Shown one piece after another: positions 1 to 8,646 of a DNA stretch of 64,000 nucleotides (its first letter is position 1; each line of letters begins with the position of its first letter). Source of the DNA: an uncultured Lachnospiraceae bacterium. Lineage in GTDB: Bacteria > Bacillota > Clostridia > Lachnospirales > Lachnospiraceae. Where the stretch lies: contig CANPUE010000003.1 in the NCBI GenBank assembly GCA_947577185.1, positions 1 through 64,000 on the forward strand. Reading direction: 5' to 3'. A program made the translations under genes and the position numbers. Below the pieces are notes generated by a model. It saw only the letters and a list, made by a program, of their open reading frames with translations. It had not been told where the DNA came from and searched no databases.

Positions 1-85
1 ATATGCAATTTAGAAATGTAATATAAAAAGTAAATTTATGTTTGGTTTATGTGAGTAGAGGTTCATTAACATAAAGAGTATTTTT

Positions 86-243
86 AAGGAGGAAAAAGAT
101 ATAAAATTTGGAAATTAGTTACTTTTGGTTTGACAATTGCAACACTTTTTGTGGCTTGTGGAAAACAGCCGACAGATGAGGAGCATACTGTATGGAATGG
201 GAGTATTTTTTCCATGATCCGGAATCTTTCAGAGAATTTCTAA
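86..243 (+). pseudogene. decayed lipoprotein gene fragment
   Basis: A good ribosome site (AAGGAGG, about 86-92) is followed by a frame (from about 103 to the TAA at 241-243) that reads like a lipoprotein leader: KIWKLVTFGLTIATLFVACG, a hydrophobic stretch ending in a lipobox-like LFVAC. No ATG, GTG or TTG lies at the expected distance in this frame; the triplet there is ATA in another frame, which stops at once. The frame closes after about 46 residues, far too short for a substrate-binding lipoprotein. I read it as a start-damaged, truncated remnant. The rest of 1-414 shows no other gene. Confidence 0.5.
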
Positions 244-414
244 TAGACATAAGTTTTTCATTAAATTTCACTTATATGTAAACCGGTCAGAGCATAAGTG
301 TAATACTGCCGCCTTTGCAGGTAATATTATCTTGCTGTCTTGACAAGCAGCATAAGATTTGCTACACTAACAATGGTAAATAAATTGACTGTACTGTAAT
401 TGACTTTGTAGGAG

Positions 415-888
415 GTGGATGGTATAACAAAGGAAACTAAGAAAAACGCATATCTGTATTGTAAATTTCGGGATGAGCAGCTTGCACTGTATGATGAGTA
501 CGCGAAACGTCACGGAATGCTGATGAAAACACTGTTAGTAGTTAATGTTTTATTTTATGACGATTTCTATGGCAAGGGCGGCGTAACACAGACGGAGATT
601 TGTGGGCGCACCTTTCAGTCTAAACAGACAGTCAATCTGATTATACGAAATCTACTAAGCGAAGCATACGTAACGGTTGAAGAGAAAAAAGAAAACAAAC
701 GGGAGAAATTAGTACGGATAACCGAAGCCGGCAAGGCTTACTGTGAAAAGGTTGTCCGCCACATTACATGGGCAGAAGATACGGCAATGTCTATGTTTAC
801 ACAAGAGGAGCAAAAACAATTAATTGATCTCTCACGGGCATTTACAAAAAATCTGACAGAGCTTATCAACCGGGAAACGGAGAATTAA
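415..888 (+). CDS. MarR-family transcriptional regulator
   Basis: The 157-residue product looks like a MarR-type winged-helix repressor: an N-terminal helix, then a helix-turn-helix around residues 55-85 (TQTEICGRTFQSKQTVNLII) and a wing rich in Lys and Glu. MarR proteins bind as dimers near their own promoter and are commonly released by small aromatic or oxidant ligands. The next gene, 3 bp downstream, is a nitroreductase, so it probably controls that enzyme. The only standard start is a GTG at 415, but it overlaps the AGGAGG motif (410-415); an ATA at 424 has normal spacing, so the true start is unsure. Base composition is AT-rich like the rest of 1-2.5 kb. Confidence 0.8.
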   Translation: MDGITKETKKNAYLYCKFRDEQLALYDEYAKRHGMLMKTLLVVNVLFYDDFYGKGGVTQTEICGRTFQSKQTVNLIIRNLLSEAYVTVEEKKENKREKLVRITEAGKAYCEKVVRHITWAEDTAMSMFTQEEQKQLIDLSRAFTKNLTELINRETEN

Positions 889-891
889 ATT

Positions 892-1518
892 ATGGAACTT
901 TACGAAGCAATTAACAAAAGGAAAACGACGAGGGAATTTTTAGATACGGAGGTTGATTTTGAGGTCATTAAAAGAATTTTGGAAGCAGGAAACAAGGCTC
1001 CCACTTGGGATCATAATCGTAATTGGCAGTTTATCGTTTTAAGAACCGATGAAGAAAAAGAATATGCCTTTTCCGAAGCCAAAGCTATTGCAGATAAATT
1101 TGATGCCGACAGGTATCTGAACATGCCCAGACCTTACCCAATTACGTTGGGGCAAAAAATGTACGGTTATGCCATGCCGAAACAATATACCATGCTGAAA
1201 GATGCACCATATGTAATTATTCCTTTATTCAAATCAAAAGAATTGAATGGTGAGTATGTTTCCAAATTGAATCCTTTCGCTACTATTTGGTGTGTAATAG
1301 AAAATATCTTTTTAGCGGCAACAGCAGAAGGACTATCCTGCTCAATGCGTATACCGCTGAATAAAGAACACGATATTGTTAAGAAAAAACTGAAAGTGCC
1401 GCCGACCTATATGATACCCGTGTTTATCGGTATTGGCTGCGCAAATCCCGAAGAAGTGCTATTAGAGCAGTATAATCCTGATATAGAGAAACAAATCCGC
1501 TTTGGGAGATGGAAATGA
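892..1518 (+). CDS. nitroreductase family protein
   Basis: This 208-residue protein has the FMN-dependent nitroreductase fold signature. The N-terminal segment MELYEAINKRKTTREF places the Arg/Lys residues that contact the FMN phosphate, followed by LEAGNKAPTWDHNRNWQF, the usual APTWxNxQPW-like segment, and a C-terminal half with SMRIPLN. Such enzymes reduce nitro groups, quinones or flavins with NAD(P)H in the cytoplasm. It follows the MarR gene by 3 bp and probably forms a two-gene operon with it. Its last codons overlap (ATGA at 1515-1518) the remnant of a third gene. The natural substrate cannot be told from sequence. Confidence 0.85.
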   Translation: MELYEAINKRKTTREFLDTEVDFEVIKRILEAGNKAPTWDHNRNWQFIVLRTDEEKEYAFSEAKAIADKFDADRYLNMPRPYPITLGQKMYGYAMPKQYTMLKDAPYVIIPLFKSKELNGEYVSKLNPFATIWCVIENIFLAATAEGLSCSMRIPLNKEHDIVKKKLKVPPTYMIPVFIGIGCANPEEVLLEQYNPDIEKQIRFGRWK

Positions 1519-1717
1519 TTATAAAAGAAATTACGACAAAGGTACTAAAGTAAAATCAAATCTGCCTGTTTGTGAGTATGCGCTCAACCCCTGCGTGGGT
1601 TGTACTCACGCTTGCAAATACGGTTATGCTTTTTTGGCGCCGCCTGTGATTGTTAATTATTTTTATCATAGCGAAATCAAAAAATCAGCACGAAAAGGTG
1701 GTGAGAATAATGCCTGA
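1515..1717 (+). pseudogene. broken radical SAM gene (SPL-like) remnant
   Basis: An ATG at 1515 overlaps the nitroreductase stop and begins MIIKEITTKVLK, then hits TAA at 1551. The next frame continues with KSNLPVCEYALNPCVGCTHACKYGYA, which resembles the cluster-binding start of spore-photoproduct-lyase-like radical SAM proteins (usually CTHxCKYCYA). Here the last cysteine of CxxxCxxC is a glycine, and the homology ends a few residues later, running into the mutM ribosome site. A frameshift, a lost cluster ligand and a large 3' deletion together make this a dead gene. It was probably the third gene of the MarR-nitroreductase operon. Confidence 0.7.
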
Positions 1718-2534
1718 ATTACCTGAAATAGAAACAATCAAAAGTGTAGTTGAGCCGCAGATACAGGGGCTTACGATTGAAAATGTGCTTGTCAGCCGCC
1801 CAGAGGTCATTGCACATCCGACAGCAGAGGAATTTTGTGAAGATGTGACAGGACAGGCAATCTTTTCTATGGCACGCAGAGGAAAATTTTTGATTATCAA
1901 TTTGGGAAATAAAAATAAGATAATTCTGCATTTGCGAATGACGGGTTGTTTACTCGTTACTCCGCCCGATTATCAACTGGAAAAGCATACACATATCATT
2001 ATGCAATTAAGTAATGGAATGGAGCTGCGCTTTTCTGATACTCGTCGTTTCGGGCGGTTTTGGCTGATACGAAATGATGAAAAAGATACATACAGTGGTA
2101 TTGAAAAGTTGGGAGTAGAGGCGCTGTCTGCCGGGTGCAACGCCGAATATCTGCAATCCCGATTAGAGAAACGGAAAAAAGCAATCAAAGAGTGCCTGCT
2201 CGATCAAAGCGTGATTGCTGGAATAGGCAATATCTATTCCGATAAAATCCTATATCGTGCAAGGATTAATCCCTCGGCCCCCGCAAACGGTCTGAGCGTT
2301 AGCGAATGGGAACGCCTTGCCAGTGAGATTGCCGACTGCTTGCGTTACTTCATTGATAAAAACAGTATCTCGCAAGAGGATTACCTGATGACAAAAGGGC
2401 AGGACTACCGCAATACTCCATTTCTGCAAGTGTACGGTCACGCCGGTGAACCTTGTCCGAATTGCGGAAATACATTGTGTCGTACCGTGATCGGAGGCAG
2501 GAGCAGCGTGCATTGTCCTGCTTGTCAGAAATAA
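1710..2534 (+). CDS. mutM: formamidopyrimidine-DNA glycosylase
   Basis: The protein (274 residues from the ATG at 1710) removes oxidised purines such as 8-oxoguanine and cleaves the abasic site. It starts MPELPEIETI, giving the catalytic Pro2 (after Met removal Pro1) and Glu3 expected of Fpg. It has the H2TH segment (LDQSVIAGIGNIYSDKILY) and ends in a four-cysteine zinc finger (CPNCGN...CPACQK). The ORF track starts at 1650, but the PELPE motif fixes the start at 1710, behind an AAGGTGGTG ribosome site. It lies directly after the radical SAM stump, and its AT-rich composition matches the stump rather than the downstream genes. Confidence 0.93.
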   Translation: MPELPEIETIKSVVEPQIQGLTIENVLVSRPEVIAHPTAEEFCEDVTGQAIFSMARRGKFLIINLGNKNKIILHLRMTGCLLVTPPDYQLEKHTHIIMQLSNGMELRFSDTRRFGRFWLIRNDEKDTYSGIEKLGVEALSAGCNAEYLQSRLEKRKKAIKECLLDQSVIAGIGNIYSDKILYRARINPSAPANGLSVSEWERLASEIADCLRYFIDKNSISQEDYLMTKGQDYRNTPFLQVYGHAGEPCPNCGNTLCRTVIGGRSSVHCPACQK

Positions 2535-2674
2535 GGAAAAAAGTCCGCTTTAAGTATGCTGGTTCAGAAAATGGCTTGCGCCAATTATGTGGAGATATAC
2601 TCGACTATTTGGTAAGATTTTATAGCAATTTTTCGAGCGCATAGAATAAAACTGATTTTTGTGAGGAGAAGAAA

Positions 2675-2773
2675 ATGATTGATGTTTTTTTATTTTATAT
2701 GAAAGAGAAAGGCTGGGGGATTGAATTGTGTGAAACAAAGAACAATTATTTCCCGGAAGAAGTCTCGGACTGA
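2675..2773 (+). CDS. possible 32-residue small ORF
   Basis: A GAGGAGAAG ribosome site stands a few bases before an ATG that opens a 32-residue frame (MIDVFLFYMKEKGWGIELCE...), ending at a TGA two bases before the ATG of the next gene. The position suggests a leader or a translationally coupled small protein. I do not recognise a family, and it could be the start-proximal remnant of a deleted gene, since 2535-2674 upstream holds nothing else I can support. Confidence 0.35.
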   Translation: MIDVFLFYMKEKGWGIELCETKNNYFPEEVSD

Positions 2774-2775
2774 TT

Positions 2776-4002
2776 ATGAGAAGAAATAACAGTACAGGAA
2801 AACGGCTGCGTCTGGTACCTCTTATATTGGGCTGCTATGGGGCATTTCTCGGCTTTGGCCTGCTCGCCATAGGCTTTGCAGAAATAACGGAAGGGATTGG
2901 AATGATCCGGTTTCTGATCGGGCTTGGCATGGCGGGTTTTGGTTTGTTGGGGATATGGGATGGAGTGCGTGATCTGATTAAGCCGAATAAGAAGCCGGAG
3001 CAGGCACCGGCGAGTCAATTTATTCTTACGGATACATCTGGAAACAGGAGTTCCAATGTTACAGTGGAGGTTTTACAAAAACAGTTGGAAAGCCTGATGG
3101 AAAGTGATATAGGGAGTGTTTTCACACTCCAGATTCTGCCGCCTTTTACCGTACAGGAGACAGGGAATATAAGCCAGATTTTCTGCATATTCCATGAGGT
3201 CTTCGGGCTGACGGTATTTTTGGATGTATCGGAAGGCGGATATGAATCTTATCATAAAAGCGCAGAGTTTGACGAGGTGAAAGACTGGTTTGAAAAACTC
3301 CTGACTGGCAGCGCTGATCTTTCGGGATGGAATAAAATGGAGAATGCGTCTTTGTGGAACGAATATGACGATGATGATGAAAGCAGCGAGGAAGAAGATA
3401 CCGGATGGGAAGAAGGCAGCGTCTGCCCGGGCGAAGCAGAGGGCAGTCCGGAAGATAAAGATGGGACATCAGAGACGGTTACAGGTTTTGACAAAACAGA
3501 CGTTTTGATAAATACAGGAGAAACCACGGCGGGGAAGCGCGAAACGGATACCCGACAGACGGAGGAGCACATAAAATCGTTCTGGCATCAGCTTCAAAGG
3601 GAACAGAAAGGCCAAATGAGGGGCTGGCATCAGATTCTGGTGATTTTTGGAGAGAGCTGGCATGATGAACACAAATTCTTTTCTTACAGGGATGTGGAGC
3701 TGGCAATTGAAGGAATCCATGAGAAGAAATATACGAAGGCAGTCATGGAGTGGGGAACGCAGGCGTTTGATTTCTTTCCGGGTGTTCAAAATGACCTGAT
3801 GGTGATCTGGTGTACCAATAACACGGGAAAAGGGGATACCAGGTTTCTGGCGAAAGAAGGAACCGTGACGCAGGTGAAATTCTGGCTGGTCAATTATTTG
3901 AATTCCGGTGTTTTTGAAGAAATGAGCGGTTGGGCTGATATTACTGACCAGATAGAAAAAGCAAACAGAAAGGGCAAAAAGAAACATGGGAAAGTATTTT
4001 AG
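2776..4002 (+). CDS. unknown membrane-anchored protein
   Basis: A 408-residue protein of no family I recognise. Residues about 12-60 form two hydrophobic segments (LVPLILGCYGAFLGFGLLAIGFA and a Gly-rich second one), so it is probably anchored with both ends in the cytoplasm. After a Lys/Pro linker comes a folded region (about 90-180), a strongly acidic low-complexity linker (about 190-250, DDDDESSEEEDTGWEEG) and a second folded region (about 270-400) rich in Trp and Phe. The next gene overlaps its end by 17 bp, so the two are surely cotranscribed and may act together. Confidence 0.7.
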   Translation: MRRNNSTGKRLRLVPLILGCYGAFLGFGLLAIGFAEITEGIGMIRFLIGLGMAGFGLLGIWDGVRDLIKPNKKPEQAPASQFILTDTSGNRSSNVTVEVLQKQLESLMESDIGSVFTLQILPPFTVQETGNISQIFCIFHEVFGLTVFLDVSEGGYESYHKSAEFDEVKDWFEKLLTGSADLSGWNKMENASLWNEYDDDDESSEEEDTGWEEGSVCPGEAEGSPEDKDGTSETVTGFDKTDVLINTGETTAGKRETDTRQTEEHIKSFWHQLQREQKGQMRGWHQILVIFGESWHDEHKFFSYRDVELAIEGIHEKKYTKAVMEWGTQAFDFFPGVQNDLMVIWCTNNTGKGDTRFLAKEGTVTQVKFWLVNYLNSGVFEEMSGWADITDQIEKANRKGKKKHGKVF

Positions 4003-5221
4003 CGATGTGGTGGATAAGGCCATCCGGGATCTCTATTATTGTTGTGATAACGATAAGGCGAAAGCGGCGGCGGACGCATTATTGTCTGCGGCAAAGGACG
4101 GGGATGGGGATGCCTGCTATTTCCTCTCTCGCTGCTTTTCCGGGTCCTGTTATAGTTGGGAATACCACCCCTTTGAAGAAAATGAGGCGGCAGCCTATGC
4201 CATGCTTCATCAGGCGATTTCATTAGGCAGCGCTGCTGCGGTTCTGGGGGCGTTGCGTATGGATATGCTGACACCGGAGCTGCGGGAGCTTATGCCTTTT
4301 GACAGCATAAAAGAAGCATGGGATGTAATCTATGGAAAAGCCGAAAACGGCTGTGCATTCTGCCAGTACATGATCGGGAACACATATTATTTTCTGGATA
4401 TCATAGAGATTGAAGATCGTAAGGAAAGTGATTTCGCAAATAAGGGAGCCTGGAATGCATGGAAACAGATGCAAATAAAACAATGTCTCCCCTGGTTTGA
4501 AAAGTCATTTTCCGGAGGCATGATTCTGGCAGGGCGCAATTACTGCCATTATTACCAGCATGGCCGGGGAGAATACATTCCTCCGGAGCCGGAAAAGGAG
4601 GTTCCAATCATGCGCCAGGGGGCGGAACGGGGCTATCCGGAGTGGATGTATGCCTATGCCCATTATCTGGCCTATACAGAGGATAACGATAAAGAAGCTC
4701 TTCCCTGGGCGCTGAAAGCGGCAGAGGCAGGACATCTCTGGAGCTGGCATATTATAGGGGATATTTATTGGGATGGTACGGCAGTTGAGCGTAACCTGTC
4801 TTATGCGCTGCAGTGTTATGAAAAGACCGCCAGTTATGGTAATGACAGCTATGCCTGCCGACAACTGGGGCGTTTATATTTCCACGGCTGGGGTACGGCA
4901 GTGGACTATGCACGGGCCGTTCAGTGGCTGGAGAAGGATGAGGAACCGGAATATGTCCAGTATCATCTTCTGGGGATCTGTTATCTGTTGGGGTACGGAT
5001 GCCGGCAGAACCCGGCGAGAGGAAAAGCATTTTTGGAGAAAAGCAAAAATTCGCCCTATAAAAGTTATGGTCTGGGAATGATGTATGCTGAGGGGATCGG
5101 TGTACGGGAGAACATTGAAAAAGGTGTTGAGTATCTGAAAGCGGCAGGAAATTACGGGCCGGCAATAGAGGCGCTGAAACATTACAGGAAAAGCCTGTTT
5201 GGGGTATGGCGGCGGAAATAA
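3986..5221 (+). CDS. Sel1-repeat (TPR-like) protein
   Basis: This 411-residue protein is built from Sel1-like helical repeats, seen as recurring units such as YALQCYEKTASYGNDSYACRQLGRLYFHGWG and GMMYAEGIGVRENIEKGVEYLKAAG in the C-terminal half (about residues 180-400). Sel1 arrays are protein-binding scaffolds. The N-terminal part is also helical but more divergent. It has no signal peptide or membrane span. It overlaps the upstream membrane protein by 17 bp, which suggests that it is a cytoplasmic partner of that protein. The biological role is unknown. Confidence 0.8.
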   Translation: MGKYFSDVVDKAIRDLYYCCDNDKAKAAADALLSAAKDGDGDACYFLSRCFSGSCYSWEYHPFEENEAAAYAMLHQAISLGSAAAVLGALRMDMLTPELRELMPFDSIKEAWDVIYGKAENGCAFCQYMIGNTYYFLDIIEIEDRKESDFANKGAWNAWKQMQIKQCLPWFEKSFSGGMILAGRNYCHYYQHGRGEYIPPEPEKEVPIMRQGAERGYPEWMYAYAHYLAYTEDNDKEALPWALKAAEAGHLWSWHIIGDIYWDGTAVERNLSYALQCYEKTASYGNDSYACRQLGRLYFHGWGTAVDYARAVQWLEKDEEPEYVQYHLLGICYLLGYGCRQNPARGKAFLEKSKNSPYKSYGLGMMYAEGIGVRENIEKGVEYLKAAGNYGPAIEALKHYRKSLFGVWRRK

Positions 5222-5232
5222 AGGAGGTATTT

Positions 5233-5382
5233 ATGACAACAGCAATAGAGTATTCAGATGATTTGCAAAAATTATTGAGGCAGCAGAAAAACGAAAAAAA
5301 GCTTATTACGGTTAAGGCGTCTGGAAACAGGCGCTTTTTTGCTGCCATTATTAAGGAGGAAGTATTTAAGCGGGATGTATGA
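5233..5382 (+). CDS. 49-residue hypothetical protein (below ORF-track cutoff)
   Basis: An AAGGAGGT site directly after the Sel1 gene's stop is followed by an ATG opening a 49-residue frame (MTTAIEYSDDLQKLLRQQKN...EEVFKRDV). Spacing and position strongly suggest real translation as the third gene of the 2776-5382 operon. The product is charged and probably helical, with no membrane segment. I recognise no family; it could be a small partner or the truncated start of a longer gene. Confidence 0.55.
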   Translation: MTTAIEYSDDLQKLLRQQKNEKKLITVKASGNRRFFAAIIKEEVFKRDV

Positions 5383-5481
5383 TCTATGATCCGGCGGTGC
5401 GGCTGTACTTTTGAAACTGCGCTCGGCAAACTGTTAAAAATACAATAAAGATATTCTGTCAGTAAATTTCCATGAACACGA

Positions 5482-5527
5482 TTGACATCTATTACGGTTA
5501 GTGATATATTTATTACAGTAAACGTAA
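5482..5527 (+). promoter_or_regulatory. promoter and inverted-repeat operator of the padR operon
   Basis: TTGACA (5482-5487), a 17-bp spacer and TATATT (5505-5510) form a good sigma-A promoter. An imperfect inverted repeat, ATTACGGTTA (5491-5500) and GTAAACGTAAT (5517-5527), brackets the -10 region. PadR regulators usually repress their own promoter through such sites, so this is the likely autoregulatory operator. Confidence 0.7.
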
Positions 5528-5543
5528 TAAGGAGGTGCAGGAT

Positions 5544-5864
5544 ATGCGCGACAATACGAAAGGAGGTGCGCTTACAGAAGTGACATTTTATATTTTACTT
5601 TCTCTCTATACCCCCAAACACGGCTATGCCATCATGCAGTTTATCGGGGAAAAAACAGGAGGGAGGCTTTCGCTCGGGGCAGGCACTTTGTATGGTGCGC
5701 TGAATTCATTACAGGAAAAGGGCTGGATTGCCCCATGCGGAGATAGCAGGGGACGAAAAAAAGAATATTTCATTACGTTACAGGGCAAAGAGACTGCCGA
5801 AAAAGAACTTGTAAGGCTCAATGAACTGGTAAGCGTTGCGGGCGGGATTATAGGATCGCAGTAA
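5544..5864 (+). CDS. PadR-family transcriptional regulator
   Basis: A 106-residue PadR-type winged-helix protein. It shows the family pattern LTEVTFYILLSLYTPKHGYAIMQFI and then LGAGTLYGALNSLQEKGWI (recognition helix) followed by a two-strand wing with the GRKKEYFIT segment. It lacks a long C-terminal dimerisation domain and so belongs to the short subfamily. The start at 5544 is preferred to the GTG at 5535 because AAGGAGGT (5529-5535) sits 8 bases before it. In Firmicutes such regulators are paired with DUF2812 proteins, as here. The promoter carries a matching inverted repeat, so autorepression is likely. Confidence 0.88.
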   Translation: MRDNTKGGALTEVTFYILLSLYTPKHGYAIMQFIGEKTGGRLSLGAGTLYGALNSLQEKGWIAPCGDSRGRKKEYFITLQGKETAEKELVRLNELVSVAGGIIGSQ

Positions 5865-5888
5865 ACGGCGCTGATAAGGAGGATTTAT

Positions 5889-6479
5889 ATGAGTAAAAGA
5901 TGTTACCGTTATTTTGGCGGTTTGCTGACCGCGCAGGAGAACTGGCTGAACAAAATGTCCAAAAAGGGATACCGCCTTGTTCGGACCGGGAAAGTGTTAT
6001 ATGAATTTGAGGATTGTAAGCCGGATCAGGTGCGATATTATGTTGAGTTTATCGGACACAAATCAGTAGAACATGCAAAAGAGTATTACAGTTTTCTGGA
6101 GGAGATAGGCTATCAGGTCTTCTACAAAAATTATAATCTCAATTATTCCGCAGGAAAAGTGCGTTGGCGGCCGTGGGCTGAAAAAGGCGGGCGCATTGCA
6201 ACAAATGCGGGCACCTTTAACCGGGAATTGCTGATTGTGGAAATGGAAAACGACGCAAAGCCGATTGAACTGCACACTTCTTATGAGGATAAGGAAAAAT
6301 ACTATTCTAATCTGCGCAACCCGTGGCTCTTCATGCTGCTTATGTTTGCAGTATCTGCCATGATAACCCGTTCCGTTCTTTTTGGTGCGGCAGCTTTGAC
6401 TGTCCTGTTTCCTGTTATACTATATCAAACGCAGGTAATGAAAATGAGATGTGAAGCAAAGATAAAGGAGAGATGTTGA
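5889..6479 (+). CDS. DUF2812 membrane protein
   Basis: The 196-residue protein has the DUF2812 domain: an N-terminal soluble part (FGGLLTAQENWLNKMSKKGYRLV, then YYVEFIGHKS) and two membrane spans near residues 143-180 (PWLFMLLMFAVSAM and VLFGAAALTVLFPVIL). DUF2812 genes usually follow short PadR regulators; the molecular role is not known, though envelope stress sensing is often guessed. It lies 24 bp after padR and overlaps the next gene by one base, so all three form one operon. Confidence 0.82.
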   Translation: MSKRCYRYFGGLLTAQENWLNKMSKKGYRLVRTGKVLYEFEDCKPDQVRYYVEFIGHKSVEHAKEYYSFLEEIGYQVFYKNYNLNYSAGKVRWRPWAEKGGRIATNAGTFNRELLIVEMENDAKPIELHTSYEDKEKYYSNLRNPWLFMLLMFAVSAMITRSVLFGAAALTVLFPVILYQTQVMKMRCEAKIKERC

Positions 6480-6907
6480 TGAAGAATAAGATGAAAAGCT
6501 TTCAGGGAGTGATGCTTATCGCATTTCTCATTATTGTTCCGTTTGCAGTGGTGAATTTTTTCGGGATTGGCACAGCGTATTCAGGAATTCGTATGGGTTA
6601 TGCCAGTCATGACGGGTGGAGGGACTGGTCAGCAGACTACACGATGCTGGATGGAAAAATGAAACATACCATTCATCCAAAAGATACACAGAATACGTTT
6701 CATGTTGAAGTGGTCACGGAGGAGGGGAGTATTTCTATTGAAATGACTGACACGGACGGAAGCGTTATTTTTGACGGGGACAATCTGCAAACCTCATCTT
6801 TTGATGTGGATGTGCCGGGAAAAGTTGTTGTGCGTATAGAAGCAGATAAGCACAAAGGCGGTTTCCGTATAGAACCCGTAGAGCAGCAAAATCAAAATGC
6901 AAAGTAA
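6479..6907 (+). CDS. unknown exported protein of the padR operon
   Basis: A 142-residue protein with an N-terminal hydrophobic segment (VMLIAFLIIVPFAVVNFFG) that may be a signal anchor, followed by an extracytoplasmic domain with beta-strand character (FHVEVVTEEGSISIEMTDTDG ... VVVRIEADKHKGGF). I do not recognise a family. The ATG at 6479 is chosen over 6473 because AAAGGAG (6464-6470) is 8 bases away. It is the third gene of the padR operon and probably acts at the membrane with the DUF2812 protein. Confidence 0.65.
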   Translation: MKNKMKSFQGVMLIAFLIIVPFAVVNFFGIGTAYSGIRMGYASHDGWRDWSADYTMLDGKMKHTIHPKDTQNTFHVEVVTEEGSISIEMTDTDGSVIFDGDNLQTSSFDVDVPGKVVVRIEADKHKGGFRIEPVEQQNQNAK

Positions 6908-6995
6908 AAGAAAGGACGAATTCTTTTTGATTTCTGTATAATTTCTGTCACACGGGCACAGGAGCGTTGTCTAATCTTACAGGAGGTATCAGTTT

Positions 6996-7847
6996 ATGAA
7001 TCAAAAGGTCAATACAGAAGTACAGGCGCTGGTCGAACAGGCACTCGCGGGAGACAAGAAAGCGCTTGAAACACTCATAGCAAGTGTACAGGATCTTGTA
7101 TTTAATCTATCCTTACGGATGCTTGGTACATTTCCGGACGCGGAGGACGCCACGCAGGACATTTTGTTAAAAATGATCACGCATCTGTCCTCGTTTAGAG
7201 GCGACAGTTCCTTTACCACATGGGTATTCAGCATTGCGGCGAATCACCTGAAAAATTACAAAAAGCATATGTTTGCCCGCTATCCGCTTAATTTTGCGTA
7301 TTATGGAGAGGATATAGAGAACGCAGACATACGGGATGTGCCGGATCTGACACAGGATGTGGAAAAGGCTTTACTGGCGGAAGAACTGAAAATGTCCTGT
7401 ACCAATGTGATGCTGCAGTGCCTTGATGCGGAGAGCAGATGCATTTTCATCTTGGGCACGATGTTTAAGCTTGACAGCCGCATTGCGGGGGACATCCTGG
7501 GCCTGACGCCGGAAGCTTACCGTAAGCGGCTTTCCCGGATACGCCAGAAAATGGCGGATTTTCTCGGTCAGTATTGCGGTGAATACGGCGCAGGAAAATG
7601 CAAATGCATAGACAGAGTAAATTATGCGATACAAAGTCACAGGATAAATCCGAAACAGCTGGATTTTATGACAGCAGCGGAAATTCCCGTTCAGACTATG
7701 CTGGACGTCAAAAATGCGATGGAAGATGCAGACGATCTGTCACAGGACTTTTCGTTCTGCAGGCCCTACAGGTCGCCCGAACGTACGAAAACGCTGATCC
7801 GGGAATTCCTGGATTCCACGCAGTTTTCCATTATCCAGAGATCATAA
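6996..7847 (+). CDS. sigma-70 family (ECF-type) RNA polymerase sigma factor
   Basis: A 283-residue ECF-type sigma factor. Region 2 is clear at about residues 25-90 (DAEDATQDILLKMITHLSSFRG, FTTWVFSIAANH) and region 4 at about 130-185 (CIFILGTMFKLDSRIAGDILGLTPEAYRKRLSR). The last 90 residues form an extension with five Cys and a long helical tail, longer than in minimal ECF factors; such tails often act as built-in regulators. No anti-sigma gene lies next to it. It starts at 6996 behind AGGAGGT. The next gene, DUF2461, follows by 15 bp and is probably cotranscribed. Confidence 0.82.
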   Translation: MNQKVNTEVQALVEQALAGDKKALETLIASVQDLVFNLSLRMLGTFPDAEDATQDILLKMITHLSSFRGDSSFTTWVFSIAANHLKNYKKHMFARYPLNFAYYGEDIENADIRDVPDLTQDVEKALLAEELKMSCTNVMLQCLDAESRCIFILGTMFKLDSRIAGDILGLTPEAYRKRLSRIRQKMADFLGQYCGEYGAGKCKCIDRVNYAIQSHRINPKQLDFMTAAEIPVQTMLDVKNAMEDADDLSQDFSFCRPYRSPERTKTLIREFLDSTQFSIIQRS

Positions 7848-7862
7848 AGGAGAGAACAGAGG

Positions 7863-8546
7863 ATGAATACAAAGTTAATGATCGATTATTTGTCGGAACT
7901 TGACAGAAATAACAATCGCGAATGGTATCATGCGAATAAGGATGGATATAAAGAAGCGAACGCCGAATTTGAAAAGTTAGTGCAGGCGCTGATACTGGAA
8001 ATTGGAACATTTGACAGCAGTGTTTTACACAATGATCCGAAAGATCTTACGTTTAAGCTGGTAAGAGATACGCGGTTCAGTCATGATAAGTCGCCTTATA
8101 ACCCTGCGTTTCGTGCGCATATTTCCGCGAAGGGCAAACTGCCTGTTCCTGTCGGCTATTATCTGATGATAAAGCCGGGCGGCCAGTCCTTTTTGGGCGG
8201 CGGCCTGTTTGCCGATATGTTTAAGGATGCGACTGCAATGATACGTGACTATATTGTGCAAAATGGCGAAGAATGGGAAAAGATCATCCATGATCCGGAA
8301 TTTGAAAAATACTTTACGGTGAGGGGCACGGCGTTAAAGAAGGTTCCTGCGGGATATGACAAAGAACATCCCCAGGCGGAATATCTGAAATTTAAAAGCT
8401 GGTATCTCGAATATCCGTTAAAAGACGAAGAGGTGCAAAATGCGGAAGCTTTTTTTGCGAAGGCGGCGGAACTGTTTCGGATCATGAAACCGTTTAATGA
8501 TTATCTCAACAGAGCGCTTGAAGGGTTTCAGATGCCTGCAAGATAG
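7863..8546 (+). CDS. DUF2461 family protein
   Basis: The 227-residue product matches the DUF2461/TIGR02453 family: an N-terminal FLxxLxxNNxREWYHANK-like start, then FKLVRDTRFSHDKSPYNPAFRAHIS and GGGLFADMF, all family hallmarks. The function of the family is unknown. It is full length and cytoplasmic. It follows the sigma factor gene closely, with an AAAGGAGAG ribosome site in the gap. Confidence 0.85.
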   Translation: MNTKLMIDYLSELDRNNNREWYHANKDGYKEANAEFEKLVQALILEIGTFDSSVLHNDPKDLTFKLVRDTRFSHDKSPYNPAFRAHISAKGKLPVPVGYYLMIKPGGQSFLGGGLFADMFKDATAMIRDYIVQNGEEWEKIIHDPEFEKYFTVRGTALKKVPAGYDKEHPQAEYLKFKSWYLEYPLKDEEVQNAEAFFAKAAELFRIMKPFNDYLNRALEGFQMPAR

Positions 8547-8556
8547 AATATTATTC

Positions 8557-8585
8557 TTGACGGTCAAAGGGACATGCTGTATGCT
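8557..8585 (+). promoter_or_regulatory. mscL promoter
   Basis: TTGACG (8557-8562), a 17-bp spacer and TATGCT (8580-8585) resemble a sigma-A promoter about 60 bp upstream of the mscL start. The -35 lies within the small palindrome TTGACGGTCAA. Confidence 0.55.
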
Positions 8586-8646
8586 TGTATCGTAAATCAT
8601 TTTATTCTTTTTGGCAAAAGAATGTAAATCAGGGAGGTATGAAAGC

